Shown one piece after another: positions 50,378 through 59,502 of a stretch of DNA of 64,000 nucleotides (its first letter is position 1; each line of letters begins with the position of its first letter). Made by a program: the position numbers and the translations under genes. The notes beneath the pieces were generated by a model that saw only the letters and a list, made by a program, of their open reading frames with translations, did no database searches and was not told where the DNA came from. Source of the stretch: Bacillota bacterium (GTDB taxonomy: Bacteria; Bacillota; Clostridia; Tissierellales; Gottschalkiaceae); NCBI GenBank assembly GCA_023420895.1, contig JAEZUY010000005.1, positions 62,001-126,000 on the forward strand. Direction: 5' to 3'.

Positions 50378-51007
50378 ATGCTTAAGAAATACTTCAGCAA
50401 TATGAGAAAACCAGAAGGACTGGGAGGAAAGATTGCAATTAGAATGATGAATTTGGGTCATTCTTCTATTTCAAAATGGGGATTTTCTCATATAAATCCG
50501 AGTACAGACTGCAAAGCACTTGATATTGGATGCGGAGGAGGAGCTAATATTGCCGTGCTATTATCAAAATGCAGCAGGGGAACTGTTGACGGAATAGATT
50601 ATTCTGAACTTTCAGTAAAAGAATCGAAAGAAAAGAATAAAAAAGCTGTAGAAAATGGAAGATGTAGAATAGTTCATGGGGATGTTTCAAAACTTCCATA
50701 TCAGAATGAGTCTTTCAATCTGGTCACAGCATTTGAAACAGTATATTTCTGGCCGGATATAGAAAATTCATTCAGAGAAGTCAGAAGAGTTATAAAGCCG
50801 GGAGGATCTTTTTTAATATGCAATGAAGTAGGAGGAAATAATGAAACTCATGAAAAATGGGTCCATATAATAGAAGGAATGAAAATCTATGAAGAAAAAG
50901 ATCTTAAGGATATGCTTTTTAATTCAGGATTTTCGAATGTCAAAAGCTTTAGAGATGAAAAACGCGACTGGCTTTGCATTATTGCAGAGAATAATAGAGT
51001 AGAGTAA
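50378..51007 (+). CDS. Class I SAM-dependent methyltransferase
   Basis: The 209-residue protein has a Methyltransf_11-type domain: motif I LDIGCGGGANIAVLL (near residues 46-60), GDVSKLPYQNESFNLVTAFE, and the post-motif EVRRVIKPGGSFLICNE. The substrate is unknown; MarR linkage upstream gives no clue because two terminators intervene. ATG 50378 follows AAAGGAG; the in-frame codon at 50360 precedes that site. Confidence 0.9.
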   Translation: MLKKYFSNMRKPEGLGGKIAIRMMNLGHSSISKWGFSHINPSTDCKALDIGCGGGANIAVLLSKCSRGTVDGIDYSELSVKESKEKNKKAVENGRCRIVHGDVSKLPYQNESFNLVTAFETVYFWPDIENSFREVRRVIKPGGSFLICNEVGGNNETHEKWVHIIEGMKIYEEKDLKDMLFNSGFSNVKSFRDEKRDWLCIIAENNRVE

Positions 51008-51144
51008 AAAATTGCTTCGGAATCAAAATCCGGAGCTTTTTTGTTTTATAAAGGAGTATATAATTAAAATAGTAGAGTGAAAAATTTAATTTAGACTCTG
51101 ATTTTGAAAGTAAAGATTTCAAAGAAAAGAAAGGATTTTAAAGC

Positions 51145-51843
51145 ATGAAAGAAAAAACTATAAATGAAAGGCTCATTGAACTTCAAGACTTGAAATATAA
51201 ATCGTTTACAGAAAAACTGATTCCTAGACTCAATAAAGAAAGAATAATAGGTGTGAGAATGCCGGAATTGAGAAAGCTGGCTAAAAGGCTGGAAAAGGAA
51301 AATAAGATGGAAGTTCAAAATTTTCTTAAAAATCTTCCTCATTTTTATCATGAAGAGAATAATTTACATGCACTGCTTATAGAAAATATAAAGAATTTTG
51401 AAGAAGCTGCTGAAGAGGTAAAAAAATTTCTTCCTCATATAGACAACTGGGCGACTTGTGACCTTTTCTCACCATATATATTCAGGAGCGGACAAGAAAA
51501 TAGAAAAAGAGGATACGGTCTTATAATGAATTGGCTGGACTCAGAAGAAGAGTATATTGTGAGATTTGCAATAGTCATGCTTTTAAAGAACTATATGAAG
51601 GAAAATTTCCGGGTGAAAGATATGAAAAATATTTCTGAGATAAAATCGGATAAATACTATGTCAATATGGCTATTGCATGGTATATGAGCACTGCTCTTG
51701 CAGAGCATTACGATGATGCAGTCAGGATTATAGAAGAAAAAAGTATGGATAGGCGGGTACATAATAAAACTATACAGAAAGCTGTAGAAAGCTTAAGAAT
51801 TAATAGTGAAAAAAAAGAATATCTAAAAAGACTAAAAATATAA
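51145..51843 (+). CDS. DNA alkylation repair protein (AlkD-like HEAT-repeat glycosylase)
   Basis: The 232-residue all-helical protein matches the AlkD-type family: GVRMPELRKLAKRL, LPHIDNWATCDLFSPYIF (the conserved Asp-Trp region, near residues 108-125), and YYVNMAIAWYMSTALAEHYD. AlkD enzymes remove N3/N7-alkylated bases without base flipping. Catalytic residues of this shorter clade were not verified, and some members are inactive. It ends in a good terminator. Confidence 0.9.
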   Translation: MKEKTINERLIELQDLKYKSFTEKLIPRLNKERIIGVRMPELRKLAKRLEKENKMEVQNFLKNLPHFYHEENNLHALLIENIKNFEEAAEEVKKFLPHIDNWATCDLFSPYIFRSGQENRKRGYGLIMNWLDSEEEYIVRFAIVMLLKNYMKENFRVKDMKNISEIKSDKYYVNMAIAWYMSTALAEHYDDAVRIIEEKSMDRRVHNKTIQKAVESLRINSEKKEYLKRLKI

Positions 51844-51858
51844 AAGAATGAAAATCAT

Positions 51859-51887
51859 AAAAGCCTCTATTTTAATAGAGGCTTTTG
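51859..51887 (+). terminator. Terminator of the AlkD-like gene (probably bidirectional)
   Basis: AAAAGCCTCTATT/AATAGAGGCTTTT stem with a 2-nt loop; can also end the siderophore importer operon on the minus strand. Confidence 0.88.
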
Positions 51888-51912
51888 ATTAAAAAATATA
51901 TTTGAAAACTAT

Positions 51913-52911
51913 CTAATTAAAAAGCTTTTCATTGAAATCATTAACAACGTTTTCTATAGCATTCAGAGAACCGCCAAGCAGATACATCTCTGGTCCTGGA
52001 ACCTCAAATACAGCGTTATTCTGTCCTGCTGAAGTTTTTTGAACAAGTTCATTTGTACTCAGTATATCAGTGCTGTCTCCTTTACCTATAGTTTTCGATC
52101 TGTCAAGATAGAAAATTATATCAGGATTTATTTTCGCAATATATTCGTAATTTACTTCCATTCCGTGAGTTGAAACTTCTATCTGTTCATCAGCCTGTTT
52201 TAAACCTAAATCTGTATGAATCCATCCAAAACGGCTTCCTGCTCCATATGCTGAAATTTTTCCGTCATTAACCATAAGCATAAGAACTTTTCTTTCATCA
52301 TTTTCAGTCTTGTCTCTGAATTCACTCACTTTAGAATCAAGCTCATCCACTTTTTTCTGCATAATATCTTCTTTTCCAAATATTTTTGATACTGCAAGAG
52401 CATTTTCCTTAGCAGTTTCAAAATAATTTTCATAATCAGTGCCCATATAAAGAGTAGGGACTATTTCTTCAAATTCACCTTTTATTGACTGCTGTCTTTC
52501 AGCTATAAAAGCAAGATCAGGATTCGATTCATTTATTGCTTCAAAATTAGGCTCTTTAATACTTCCAACTTCAGTAACATTACTAAATTTTCCATCAAAG
52601 AAATCAACATTTAACTGAGGAATACTTAGTTTTAAATCATTGAGACCCATTATATCAAGATCATCCAGAACAGCATAGTCAAAAACTGTAAGAGTTTCAG
52701 GTTCTTTCTCTATAGTAACTTCTGTCCCGTCTCTGTCTGTTACAGTCATAGGGAACTCTGCAGATTCTGAACTTTCAGCAGCAGTTTCTTCAACAGCAGT
52801 TTCCTCTTGAACTTCTACATCATTTTCTGCAGTATCATTTCCTCCTCCGCATGCAGTAAGCATTACAGGAATAAGCATAGATATAAATAAAGCTTTAATA
52901 AATCTTTTCAT
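51913..52911 (-). CDS. Iron-siderophore ABC transporter substrate-binding lipoprotein
   Basis: The 332-residue protein has a lipoprotein signal (lipobox MLTAC, Cys near residue 21), an acidic Glu/Ala-rich linker and a helical-backbone FecB/CeuE-type binding fold (TVTDRDGTEVTIEKEPETLTV; NPDLAFIAERQQS; VNYEYIAKINPDIIFYLDRS). Closest recognisable group is FatB/YclQ, which binds catecholate or petrobactin-type siderophores. It is last in the operon. ATG 52911 lies 9 nt after AGGAGG; ATG 52920 touches it. Confidence 0.9.
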   Translation of the reverse strand: MKRFIKALFISMLIPVMLTACGGGNDTAENDVEVQEETAVEETAAESSESAEFPMTVTDRDGTEVTIEKEPETLTVFDYAVLDDLDIMGLNDLKLSIPQLNVDFFDGKFSNVTEVGSIKEPNFEAINESNPDLAFIAERQQSIKGEFEEIVPTLYMGTDYENYFETAKENALAVSKIFGKEDIMQKKVDELDSKVSEFRDKTENDERKVLMLMVNDGKISAYGAGSRFGWIHTDLGLKQADEQIEVSTHGMEVNYEYIAKINPDIIFYLDRSKTIGKGDSTDILSTNELVQKTSAGQNNAVFEVPGPEMYLLGGSLNAIENVVNDFNEKLFN

Positions 52912-52936
52912 AAAATACATCCTCCTATTTTAAATA

Positions 52937-53722
52937 TTAAAATATATTTTCTTCACCAGGTTTATATTTATAATATAAACAGACTTTCTGCCCATCTATA
53001 TCTACAATCCTGATGTTAAAATCAAAAATTTCAGTAAGATATTTTTCTTGAACAATCTCTTCATTAGTACCCTCATAGAGAAGTTTTCCATCTTTGAGGG
53101 CAACTATATAATCTGCATAAGTTGATACAAAATTAACGTCGTGTATAACAACATAGATGACTTTTCCATCTCTTTCTATAAGTGTTTTCAAAAGTCTCAT
53201 AAGTTTTGCACTATGCTTCATATCAAGATTGTTAAGAGGTTCGTCCAGAAATATATATTTGGTATCCTGACATATAACCATAGCTATATAAGCCATCTGT
53301 CTTTGACCGCCAGAAAGCTGGTCAAGATATCTGTTTTCATAAGAATCAAGTCCCATAAAAGCTATGGTCTCATCGACTTTTTTTATATCCTCTGGAGTCA
53401 GTTTTCCTCTTGAATAAGGAAACCTTCCGAATTCAACAAGTTCTCTGACTGTAAGCCTTATATTCAGATGATTTGCCTGACTGAGGATAGAAATTCTTTT
53501 AGCAAGCTCTCTGTGATTCCAGTTTTCAAGATTTTTTCCATCTATTTTTACTGTGCCGCCGTCTTTTTCAAGAATTCTTCCTATGATATTGAGCATAGTC
53601 GATTTTCCTGCACCATTGCTTCCAATGAAAGCAGTCAGACCTCTGTCAGGAAGTTCCGATGTTATATCGGTAAGAACTCTTTTTTCACCGTATTCTTTAT
53701 ATACATCTTTTAAGCAAATCAT
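52937..53722 (-). CDS. Iron-siderophore ABC transporter ATP-binding protein
   Basis: The 261-residue FepC/FecE-type ATPase has Walker A GSNGAGKST (near residues 36-44), signature LSGGQRQMAYIAM and Walker B YIFLDEPLNNLDM. The LNNLDMKH ending is characteristic of the YclP/FatE group. Its ATG overlaps the permease stop by one base. Confidence 0.93.
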   Translation of the reverse strand: MICLKDVYKEYGEKRVLTDITSELPDRGLTAFIGSNGAGKSTMLNIIGRILEKDGGTVKIDGKNLENWNHRELAKRISILSQANHLNIRLTVRELVEFGRFPYSRGKLTPEDIKKVDETIAFMGLDSYENRYLDQLSGGQRQMAYIAMVICQDTKYIFLDEPLNNLDMKHSAKLMRLLKTLIERDGKVIYVVIHDVNFVSTYADYIVALKDGKLLYEGTNEEIVQEKYLTEIFDFNIRIVDIDGQKVCLYYKYKPGEENIF

Positions 53723-54705
53723 TATTTTCCCGTCCTTCTTAAAGATTTTCTGCCATACTGAGCGTTTCTAATTAATAGATAAAGGAAGTAGGAACCTCCT
53801 ATAAAGTTTATCAGTACAGAAAGCTGAGTAGCATTGTTGAAGAGTACTCTTAAAATCCAAGTTCCCATCACAAGGAATATGAAACTTAAAAGAGATGCTT
53901 CAAAAATAAAGTATTTATGTTCATACGTGCAGATGATTCTTCTAGCAATACTTACCACAATTATCGAAAGAAAGCTTATAGGACCTATAAGAACAGTCGA
54001 TATAGAAACGAGTACGGCAATTTTTATAAATACTGACTTTATAAAAGTATTGTAATCTACACCTAAATTTAAGCTCATATTTCTTCCAAGATTAGCCACA
54101 TCAAGATTTCTGTAGTCTCTTATACTCAGCAGCATTACTGCAAGAACAATAAGCGCCGATACTGAAAGCAAATCTTTGTTTACAGAGTTAACACTTGCAA
54201 AGAGACTTTCCTGTACAGCAAGAAATTCATTAGGATTGAGCATCATAATAAAACTCGTTGAAAGTCCGTTAAACAGAGTTCCCATAATAATCCCAAGGAG
54301 AACTACGAAATAAAGGTTTTCAGATCCGGATCTGAATATCACTTTAAAAATAATGATACTCATAGATACCATAAGTATCACTGTTATAAAGAACTCTATA
54401 TGAGGATTCATATTAGCAGCTCTGTCCATCCCAAAGATAAATACGACAAAAGTCTGAAGAAATCTATACAGACTTTCAAGTCCCATAATGCTTGGGGTCA
54501 ATATCTGGTTCTGAGTTATAGTCTGAAATGCGACACTTGTATAGCCTGTACATATGCTGGCTACCAGTATAGCCAGAATCTGCACAGTACGTCTTTTTAA
54601 GTTATACTGATAATTATTGATATTAAGTCCCCATCCTAGGAACAGGACAGAGACAAGCAGGGTAATAATTATCGTTATCAGTAAAACTTTATGTTTTTTC
54701 TTCAT
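53722..54705 (-). CDS. Iron-siderophore ABC transporter permease (FecCD family), second subunit
   Basis: The 327-residue FecCD-type permease has about nine membrane segments, starting KHKVLLITIIITLLVSVLFLG and with TGYTSVAFQTITQNQILTPSIMGLE near residues 58-80, typical of the YclO/FatC group. It lies 15 bp after the first permease. Confidence 0.92.
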   Translation of the reverse strand: MKKKHKVLLITIIITLLVSVLFLGWGLNINNYQYNLKRRTVQILAILVASICTGYTSVAFQTITQNQILTPSIMGLESLYRFLQTFVVFIFGMDRAANMNPHIEFFITVILMVSMSIIIFKVIFRSGSENLYFVVLLGIIMGTLFNGLSTSFIMMLNPNEFLAVQESLFASVNSVNKDLLSVSALIVLAVMLLSIRDYRNLDVANLGRNMSLNLGVDYNTFIKSVFIKIAVLVSISTVLIGPISFLSIIVVSIARRIICTYEHKYFIFEASLLSFIFLVMGTWILRVLFNNATQLSVLINFIGGSYFLYLLIRNAQYGRKSLRRTGK

Positions 54706-54720
54706 AAACCAACAATCCTC

Positions 54721-55689
54721 CTATGCAAATCTCTGCCTGTTTTTAAGCAGTATTATTATGAATATAAAACTTCCTATAACTGCAGCTACGGCACTTATAG
54801 AAATTTCATAAGGGAAGATTATAATTCTTCCGATTATATCTGATACAAGCATGAATATAGATCCAAGCATAATAGTTTTAGGTATTGCAGATTTTATATT
54901 GTCTCCATGTATCAGGTTTGGAACAATCAGTCCCACAAACGGAATGCTCCCTACTGTCACTATTATCGTCGAAGTTATGAGGGCTACAATCATAAGTCCG
55001 ATTGCTACAATTTTTTCGTAATTAAGTCCAAGATTTGAGGATATAGTTTTGCCCATTCCTGCAACCGTAAAATTGTCTGCATAGATAAAAGCAACTATTA
55101 AGAAAGGAATTCCCAGATATAATAATTCATATCTTCCTTGAGTTATAAGAGAGAAAGATCCTTGAGTCCAGCTCTGTATGTTCTGAAGAATATCCAAGTT
55201 ATATCCAAAAAACAGAGTTATGGCTTCTACAACACTTCCCAGCATCATACCTATTAACGGAACGAGCATCTTATTTTTAAGTTTTATTTTTTCAAGAAGT
55301 TTTAGAAACAGGAAACTTCCGCCGAGTCCGAATATAAACGATACTGCAATTTTAGCCGCTATTCCACCAGAACCAAAAAATATTATTGAAACTAGAATTC
55401 CCAGTTTACACCAGTCCATAGTTCCAGCAGTCGTAGGGGATACAAATTTATTGTTTGATATACTCTGCATTATAAGACCGCTTATTGAAAGACCCATTCC
55501 TGTTATTATAATGCTCGCAGTTCTAGGAAACCGGCTTATTATTCCTATCTGCTGATCTGATGCATTTCCTTTAATCATGCCGACAAGATTAAAGTCTAAA
55601 ACTCCTACCAGCATAGAAATTAAAGCTAGAATCAGGACAAGCGCAAGAAGGAAAATATTACTGGAAAATAGATTATTTAATTTTCTCAA
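54721..55689 (-). CDS. Iron-siderophore ABC transporter permease (FecCD family), first subunit
   Basis: The 322-residue permease has about nine membrane segments and the FecCD motif GLSISGLIMQSISNNKFVSPTTAGTMD near residues 60-85, as in YclN/FatD. It is first in the order permease-permease-ATPase-binding protein, the same as Bacillus yclNOPQ and fatDCEB. A Fur-like box lies upstream. Confidence 0.92.
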   Translation of the reverse strand: MRKLNNLFSSNIFLLALVLILALISMLVGVLDFNLVGMIKGNASDQQIGIISRFPRTASIIITGMGLSISGLIMQSISNNKFVSPTTAGTMDWCKLGILVSIIFFGSGGIAAKIAVSFIFGLGGSFLFLKLLEKIKLKNKMLVPLIGMMLGSVVEAITLFFGYNLDILQNIQSWTQGSFSLITQGRYELLYLGIPFLIVAFIYADNFTVAGMGKTISSNLGLNYEKIVAIGLMIVALITSTIIVTVGSIPFVGLIVPNLIHGDNIKSAIPKTIMLGSIFMLVSDIIGRIIIFPYEISISAVAAVIGSFIFIIILLKNRQRFA

Positions 55690-55760
55690 AACACCACATC
55701 CTATTCTTTAGCGAGTTTAAGTTTATAATTCATAGAAAAATTATGAGACCAAATATCAAT

Positions 55761-55775
55761 TGATGCTAATTATCA
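55761..55775 (-). promoter_or_regulatory. Fur-like box upstream of the siderophore importer
   Basis: Minus strand TGATAATTAGCATCA matches a 7-1-7 Fur box (TGATAAT-N-ATTATCA) with mismatches in the second arm. It lies just after a TAGACA-18-TAGTAT promoter candidate, the expected place for iron repression. Confidence 0.4.
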
Positions 55776-55914
55776 CAATACTAACATAAATTACAGGTAT
55801 ATGTCTAGTATAAAAATGATAAAAATCAAATTTCATTTATTATTCAAATTGACATATATTAAAATATAGAGTATACTTTTCGAAAATTAAGTATTATTGA
55901 ATAGGAGAATTCAT

Positions 55915-56769
55915 ATGTGGCTAGTAAGTGCAGTATTTTCAGCCTTCTTTGCGGGAATCACATCGATTCTGGCAAAAATTGGACTGAAAGACGTAAATTC
56001 AAATGTTGTAACAGCAATAAGATGTATTGTAATCCTTGTATTTTCATGGATGATTGTCTTCTGGACACAAGCCCATAAAGAAATATATGAAATTAGTGTT
56101 AAAACATATATTTTTCTTATACTATCAGGGCTTTCAACTGGAGGAGCATGGATTATGTATTTTAAAGCTCTCCAGCTTGGAAATGTAAATAAAGTCACCC
56201 CTATAGATAAATCAAGCACACTTTTTGCAATGATCTTTGCTTTTATATTTTTAGGTGAAGAAGTTGATACTGTTAAAATTATGAGCATGATTCTGATAGG
56301 TATAGGGACTTATATGATGATAACGACTAAAACAGACAGCTCTAAGAATAAAAAAGGATGGTTTGCAGCTGCAATGCTGTCGGCAGTATTTTCAGCACTC
56401 ACATCTATATTCGGGAAAATAGGAATTGAAGGGCTAGATTCAAATTTAGGAACAGCAATAAGGACAATAGTTGTTCTAATCATGGCCTGGACTGTAGTGT
56501 TTATGAGAAAAGAAACAGAAGAGATAAAAAATATAGATTCTAAAAGCATGCTTTTTATTGTATTAAGCGGAATAACCACAGGACTTTCATGGCTCTTCTT
56601 CTATAATGCTCTTCAAAAAGGCCCTGTAAGCATAGTACAGCCGATAGACAAGCTTTCAATAGTCGTAACTATATTATTTTCATACATAGTTCTTGGAGAA
56701 AAACTGAGTAAAAAATCTTTTATAGGATTTATTCTTTTGGTAGTTGGAACACTAAGTCTTCTATTGTAA
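55915..56769 (+). CDS. EamA family (DMT) transporter
   Basis: The 284-residue protein is a tandem duplication of the EamA domain with ten membrane segments; both halves repeat the pattern AxFSAxxxxxxKIG, GLSTGGAWIMYFKALQLGNV versus GITTGLSWLFFYNALQKGPV, and PIDKSSTLFA versus PIDKLSIVVT. Such exporters move small metabolites; the substrate is unknown. ATG 55915 follows AGGAG. Divergent from the siderophore importer. Confidence 0.92.
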   Translation: MWLVSAVFSAFFAGITSILAKIGLKDVNSNVVTAIRCIVILVFSWMIVFWTQAHKEIYEISVKTYIFLILSGLSTGGAWIMYFKALQLGNVNKVTPIDKSSTLFAMIFAFIFLGEEVDTVKIMSMILIGIGTYMMITTKTDSSKNKKGWFAAAMLSAVFSALTSIFGKIGIEGLDSNLGTAIRTIVVLIMAWTVVFMRKETEEIKNIDSKSMLFIVLSGITTGLSWLFFYNALQKGPVSIVQPIDKLSIVVTILFSYIVLGEKLSKKSFIGFILLVVGTLSLLL

Positions 56770-56966
56770 AATCATGGAGATAGAATAAATATTAATATAT
56801 TCTATTATAAAAATAAATAAATAAACAATATTTGATGAGCTTGTTATATATATAAGTTGAAAATACTAGTTTTTAAATATATAATGATATCAATAAGATT
56901 AGATAAAAGAATATTAATACAAAATAAAAAGGCTAGCATTCAATTGCCTATTAGGAGGCTTATGAA

Positions 56967-57821
56967 ATGAGTAAAGATATTCTTAAACAAAATGAAGATT
57001 TAGTTATTCAGGTCAATAATGCTTTGGAATTAGACAGAAAAATAATAGGGATAAAACTGTTTGATTCAAAAAAAGACTATGAAGCGGCAGAAGCACAGCA
57101 GCTAAAAGGCAAAATTCCTTACTGTGTGATGGTTAAATCTGCTATGGAAGGAGCAAGCATTAAAGCTAAAAAAGAAAATTTTGGCTGTCCTGATGGAGCA
57201 GTAACTCTTGGAATTTATGATCCGATGACTGAAGGATATCCTGGAACTGAACCGGGATACTTTGTTTCAGGAAAAAGGTATGCTGATCCGGGAGTATATA
57301 AAGACTTGGAAACAGCACAAAAAGTTATGGATAAAATTATTATCCTGGAAGACAGAAAGTACGGAGTAATGCTGAAACCGCTTGAATTATACGATGAAGA
57401 ACCTGATACAGTTATGATTGTGGGGGATACTTACAATACTATGCGTCTTATTCAAGGATATACTTATGAATATGGAACTTTCGATAATTTCAGAATTGCA
57501 GGAAATCAGGCTATATGTTCTGAATCTACAGCATATCCTTTAGTCAATGACAATATAAACATGTCTGTTCTATGCACCGGTACTAGAACAAATTCTGAAT
57601 GGAAGAAATCAGATTTATCACTTGGAATGCCCTACCACATGTTTAAAAAGGTAGTGAATGGACTTTATCAGACAATAAATCCATTAGTAAGAGACGTTGA
57701 TAAGAAGAAGATTGAAGAAAATATGAAGAAAACTAATCAGGAAATTATAGAAATTGAATATGGACAGAATTATGATTCTGAAATATATACTTTTGGAGAA
57801 GAAAAAAGAAGAACTTTTTAA
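56967..57821 (+). CDS. DUF169 family protein
   Basis: The 284-residue soluble protein is of the DUF169 type: KIIGIKLFDSKKDYE near the N-terminus, PYCVMVKSAMEGASIKAKKENFGCPDGA (with the conserved cysteines) near residues 51-78, and CTGTRTNSEWKKSDLSLGMP. The cysteines suggest a cluster or thiol site, but no biochemical function is established. It starts after AGGAGG and is separated from the antiporter by a riboswitch. Confidence 0.88.
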   Translation: MSKDILKQNEDLVIQVNNALELDRKIIGIKLFDSKKDYEAAEAQQLKGKIPYCVMVKSAMEGASIKAKKENFGCPDGAVTLGIYDPMTEGYPGTEPGYFVSGKRYADPGVYKDLETAQKVMDKIIILEDRKYGVMLKPLELYDEEPDTVMIVGDTYNTMRLIQGYTYEYGTFDNFRIAGNQAICSESTAYPLVNDNINMSVLCTGTRTNSEWKKSDLSLGMPYHMFKKVVNGLYQTINPLVRDVDKKKIEENMKKTNQEIIEIEYGQNYDSEIYTFGEEKRRTF

Positions 57822-57833
57822 ATTAAAGCATGA

Positions 57834-57862
57834 ATGACAAAAATGAAATAAAATGATATCAT
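57834..57862 (+). promoter_or_regulatory. Promoter of the fluoride riboswitch transcript
   Basis: ATGACA (57834-57839), 17-bp spacer, TATCAT (57857-57862). The start of transcription would fall about 15-18 nt before the aptamer. Confidence 0.7.
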
Positions 57863-57880
57863 ATATATTAATAGAATAAA

Positions 57881-57939
57881 CGGGAATGAGGTTCTCCCTC
57901 GGCTTTGCCGGAACCGCTTTTAAGCTGATGACTTCTGCA
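57881..57939 (+). promoter_or_regulatory. Fluoride (crcB-motif) riboswitch aptamer
   Basis: The segment matches the fluoride aptamer: GGGAATGAGGTTCTCCC with the paired loop, the ACCGC of the pseudoknot side, and the conserved GCTGATGACTTCTGC 3' part (compare the Thermotoga fluoride aptamer layout GATGAGG...GCUGAUGGCCUCUAC). A Ca-independent TCGGCTTTGCCGG hairpin lies between. It sits upstream of a cation/proton antiporter, a known class of fluoride-riboswitch target. Confidence 0.88.
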
Positions 57940-57969
57940 GATTTTATGCAGGAGCTGTCAGCTTTTTTT
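57923..57969 (+). terminator. Expression-platform terminator of the fluoride riboswitch
   Basis: AGCTGA and TTCTGCA in the aptamer 3' part pair with TGCAGGA and TCAGCT, followed by seven T. Because it uses aptamer bases, fluoride binding should prevent termination and turn the antiporter on. Confidence 0.85.
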
Positions 57970-57991
57970 CTGTATTAAGGAGGTAAAATAT

Positions 57992-59173
57992 ATGCTGATG
58001 AGTATTGCCTATATATTTATAATAGGTTTTTTTACAGGTTGGATATGCAAAAAGCTGCATCTTCCAAGTCTTATAGGAATGATTCTTACAGGAATTATAA
58101 TAGGTCCATATACACTTAATCTTCTGGACAAATCGGTTCTAGATATATCTTCTGAACTCAGACAGATTGCTCTTATAATAATACTTACAAGAGCCGGACT
58201 TTCTCTAGATGTTGAGGATCTTAAAAAAGTGGGAAGACCGGCATTTCTTATGTGCTTTGTGCCAGCATGTCTTGAAATAATAGGAATGGTCATACTTGCA
58301 CCAAGACTTCTGGGAATGAATACTATAGATTCACTCATAATGGGTTCAGTAATAGCTGCAGTTTCACCGGCAGTAATAGTTCCTAAAATGCTTAAGATTA
58401 TGAAGGAAGGATATGGAACAAAAAAGAGTATTCCTCAGCTCATTCTTGCAGGAGCGTCTGTAGATGATGTTTTTGTAATAGTTATGTTTTCTGCATTCAC
58501 AGGTCTTGCAAAAGGAGATTCTATTTCTGCATTTAGTTTTTTGAAAATACCGATTTCATTAATAACTGGAATACTTGCAGGAATAATAGCAGGCTATATA
58601 ATTATAAAGATTTTTAAAAGCATTAAAATCAGAGGAGAAGTAAAAACTATAATTCTTTTATCGGCAGCATTCATAATGGTTTCAAATGAAGACGCCATAT
58701 CTTCTATAATGCCGTTTTCTGCGCTTATAGCGGTTATGATTACAGGAATAGTGATTCAGAGAAAAGAAAGAAATCAGGCAATTGAGCTTTCAGAGAAATT
58801 CAATCATCTCTGGGTTGCGGCAGAAGTTCTGCTTTTCGTTCTGGTTGGAGCTTCAGTAGATATGAGCTATGCATTTGCTGAAGGAATAAATGCCGTAATT
58901 TTAATATTCGGAGTTCTCATATTCAGATCAATAGGAGTTGTTATAAGTCTTATAGGAACTGAATTGAACAGAAGAGAAAGAATTTTCTGTATATTCAGCT
59001 ATCTTCCGAAAGCCACAGTTCAGGCGGCTATAGGCGGAGTTCCATTGGCAATGGGACTTTCATGCGGGAATAGAGTTCTGACTATGGCAGTTTTAGCTAT
59101 TCTGATAACTGCACCGCTTGGAGCTTTTCTGATAGAAAGAAATTATAATAGACTTTTAGAGAAGAATAGATAA
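57992..59173 (+). CDS. Cation:proton antiporter under fluoride control
   Basis: The 393-residue membrane protein has about 12 segments of the CPA family: HLPSLIGMILTGIIIGPYTL near the N-terminus, IILTRAGLSLDVEDLKK, GASVDDVFVIVMFSAF with the acidic pair (near residues 150-165) expected to carry ions, and PKATVQAAIGGVPLAM. The fluoride riboswitch in front indicates a role in fluoride resistance, either export of fluoride-linked protons or pH repair after HF entry. It is not a CLC-F or Fluc protein. Confidence 0.92.
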   Translation: MLMSIAYIFIIGFFTGWICKKLHLPSLIGMILTGIIIGPYTLNLLDKSVLDISSELRQIALIIILTRAGLSLDVEDLKKVGRPAFLMCFVPACLEIIGMVILAPRLLGMNTIDSLIMGSVIAAVSPAVIVPKMLKIMKEGYGTKKSIPQLILAGASVDDVFVIVMFSAFTGLAKGDSISAFSFLKIPISLITGILAGIIAGYIIIKIFKSIKIRGEVKTIILLSAAFIMVSNEDAISSIMPFSALIAVMITGIVIQRKERNQAIELSEKFNHLWVAAEVLLFVLVGASVDMSYAFAEGINAVILIFGVLIFRSIGVVISLIGTELNRRERIFCIFSYLPKATVQAAIGGVPLAMGLSCGNRVLTMAVLAILITAPLGAFLIERNYNRLLEKNR

Positions 59174-59502
59174 AAGAAAGAATATTTGTTTTTAAATGAA
59201 GATGTATTTAGAATTTAGATTCAGAAATGAATACTAAAATAAATAAGTTAAAAAAAGGAAAAAACTATTAAAAACTGAATAAAAAATGACTAAAAAATAA
59301 AAGACTGAATAATTCTTCTGTTTTTTATTATATAGAAACATCTAGAAATGAATAGTAAAGCAAATAATGTCTCTATAAATAAAAAATTAATAAATGATTA
59401 ATTAGTGAGAATAGTGTATAATGTAAAAATAAATAATAAAATAGTGTGAATTTAACTTAAACTAGATTTAAAACGGCAAATGTGAAGAAAAGAGGTGAGA
59501 AT
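59174..59502. other. AT-rich intergenic region before the first AraC gene
   Basis: About 330 bp with no gene. An imperfect 24-bp direct repeat (21 of 24 identical) starts at 59223 and 59344 (core AGAAATGAATA). A -10-like TATAAT at 59417-59422 is the best promoter candidate for the AraC gene. Confidence 0.5.
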
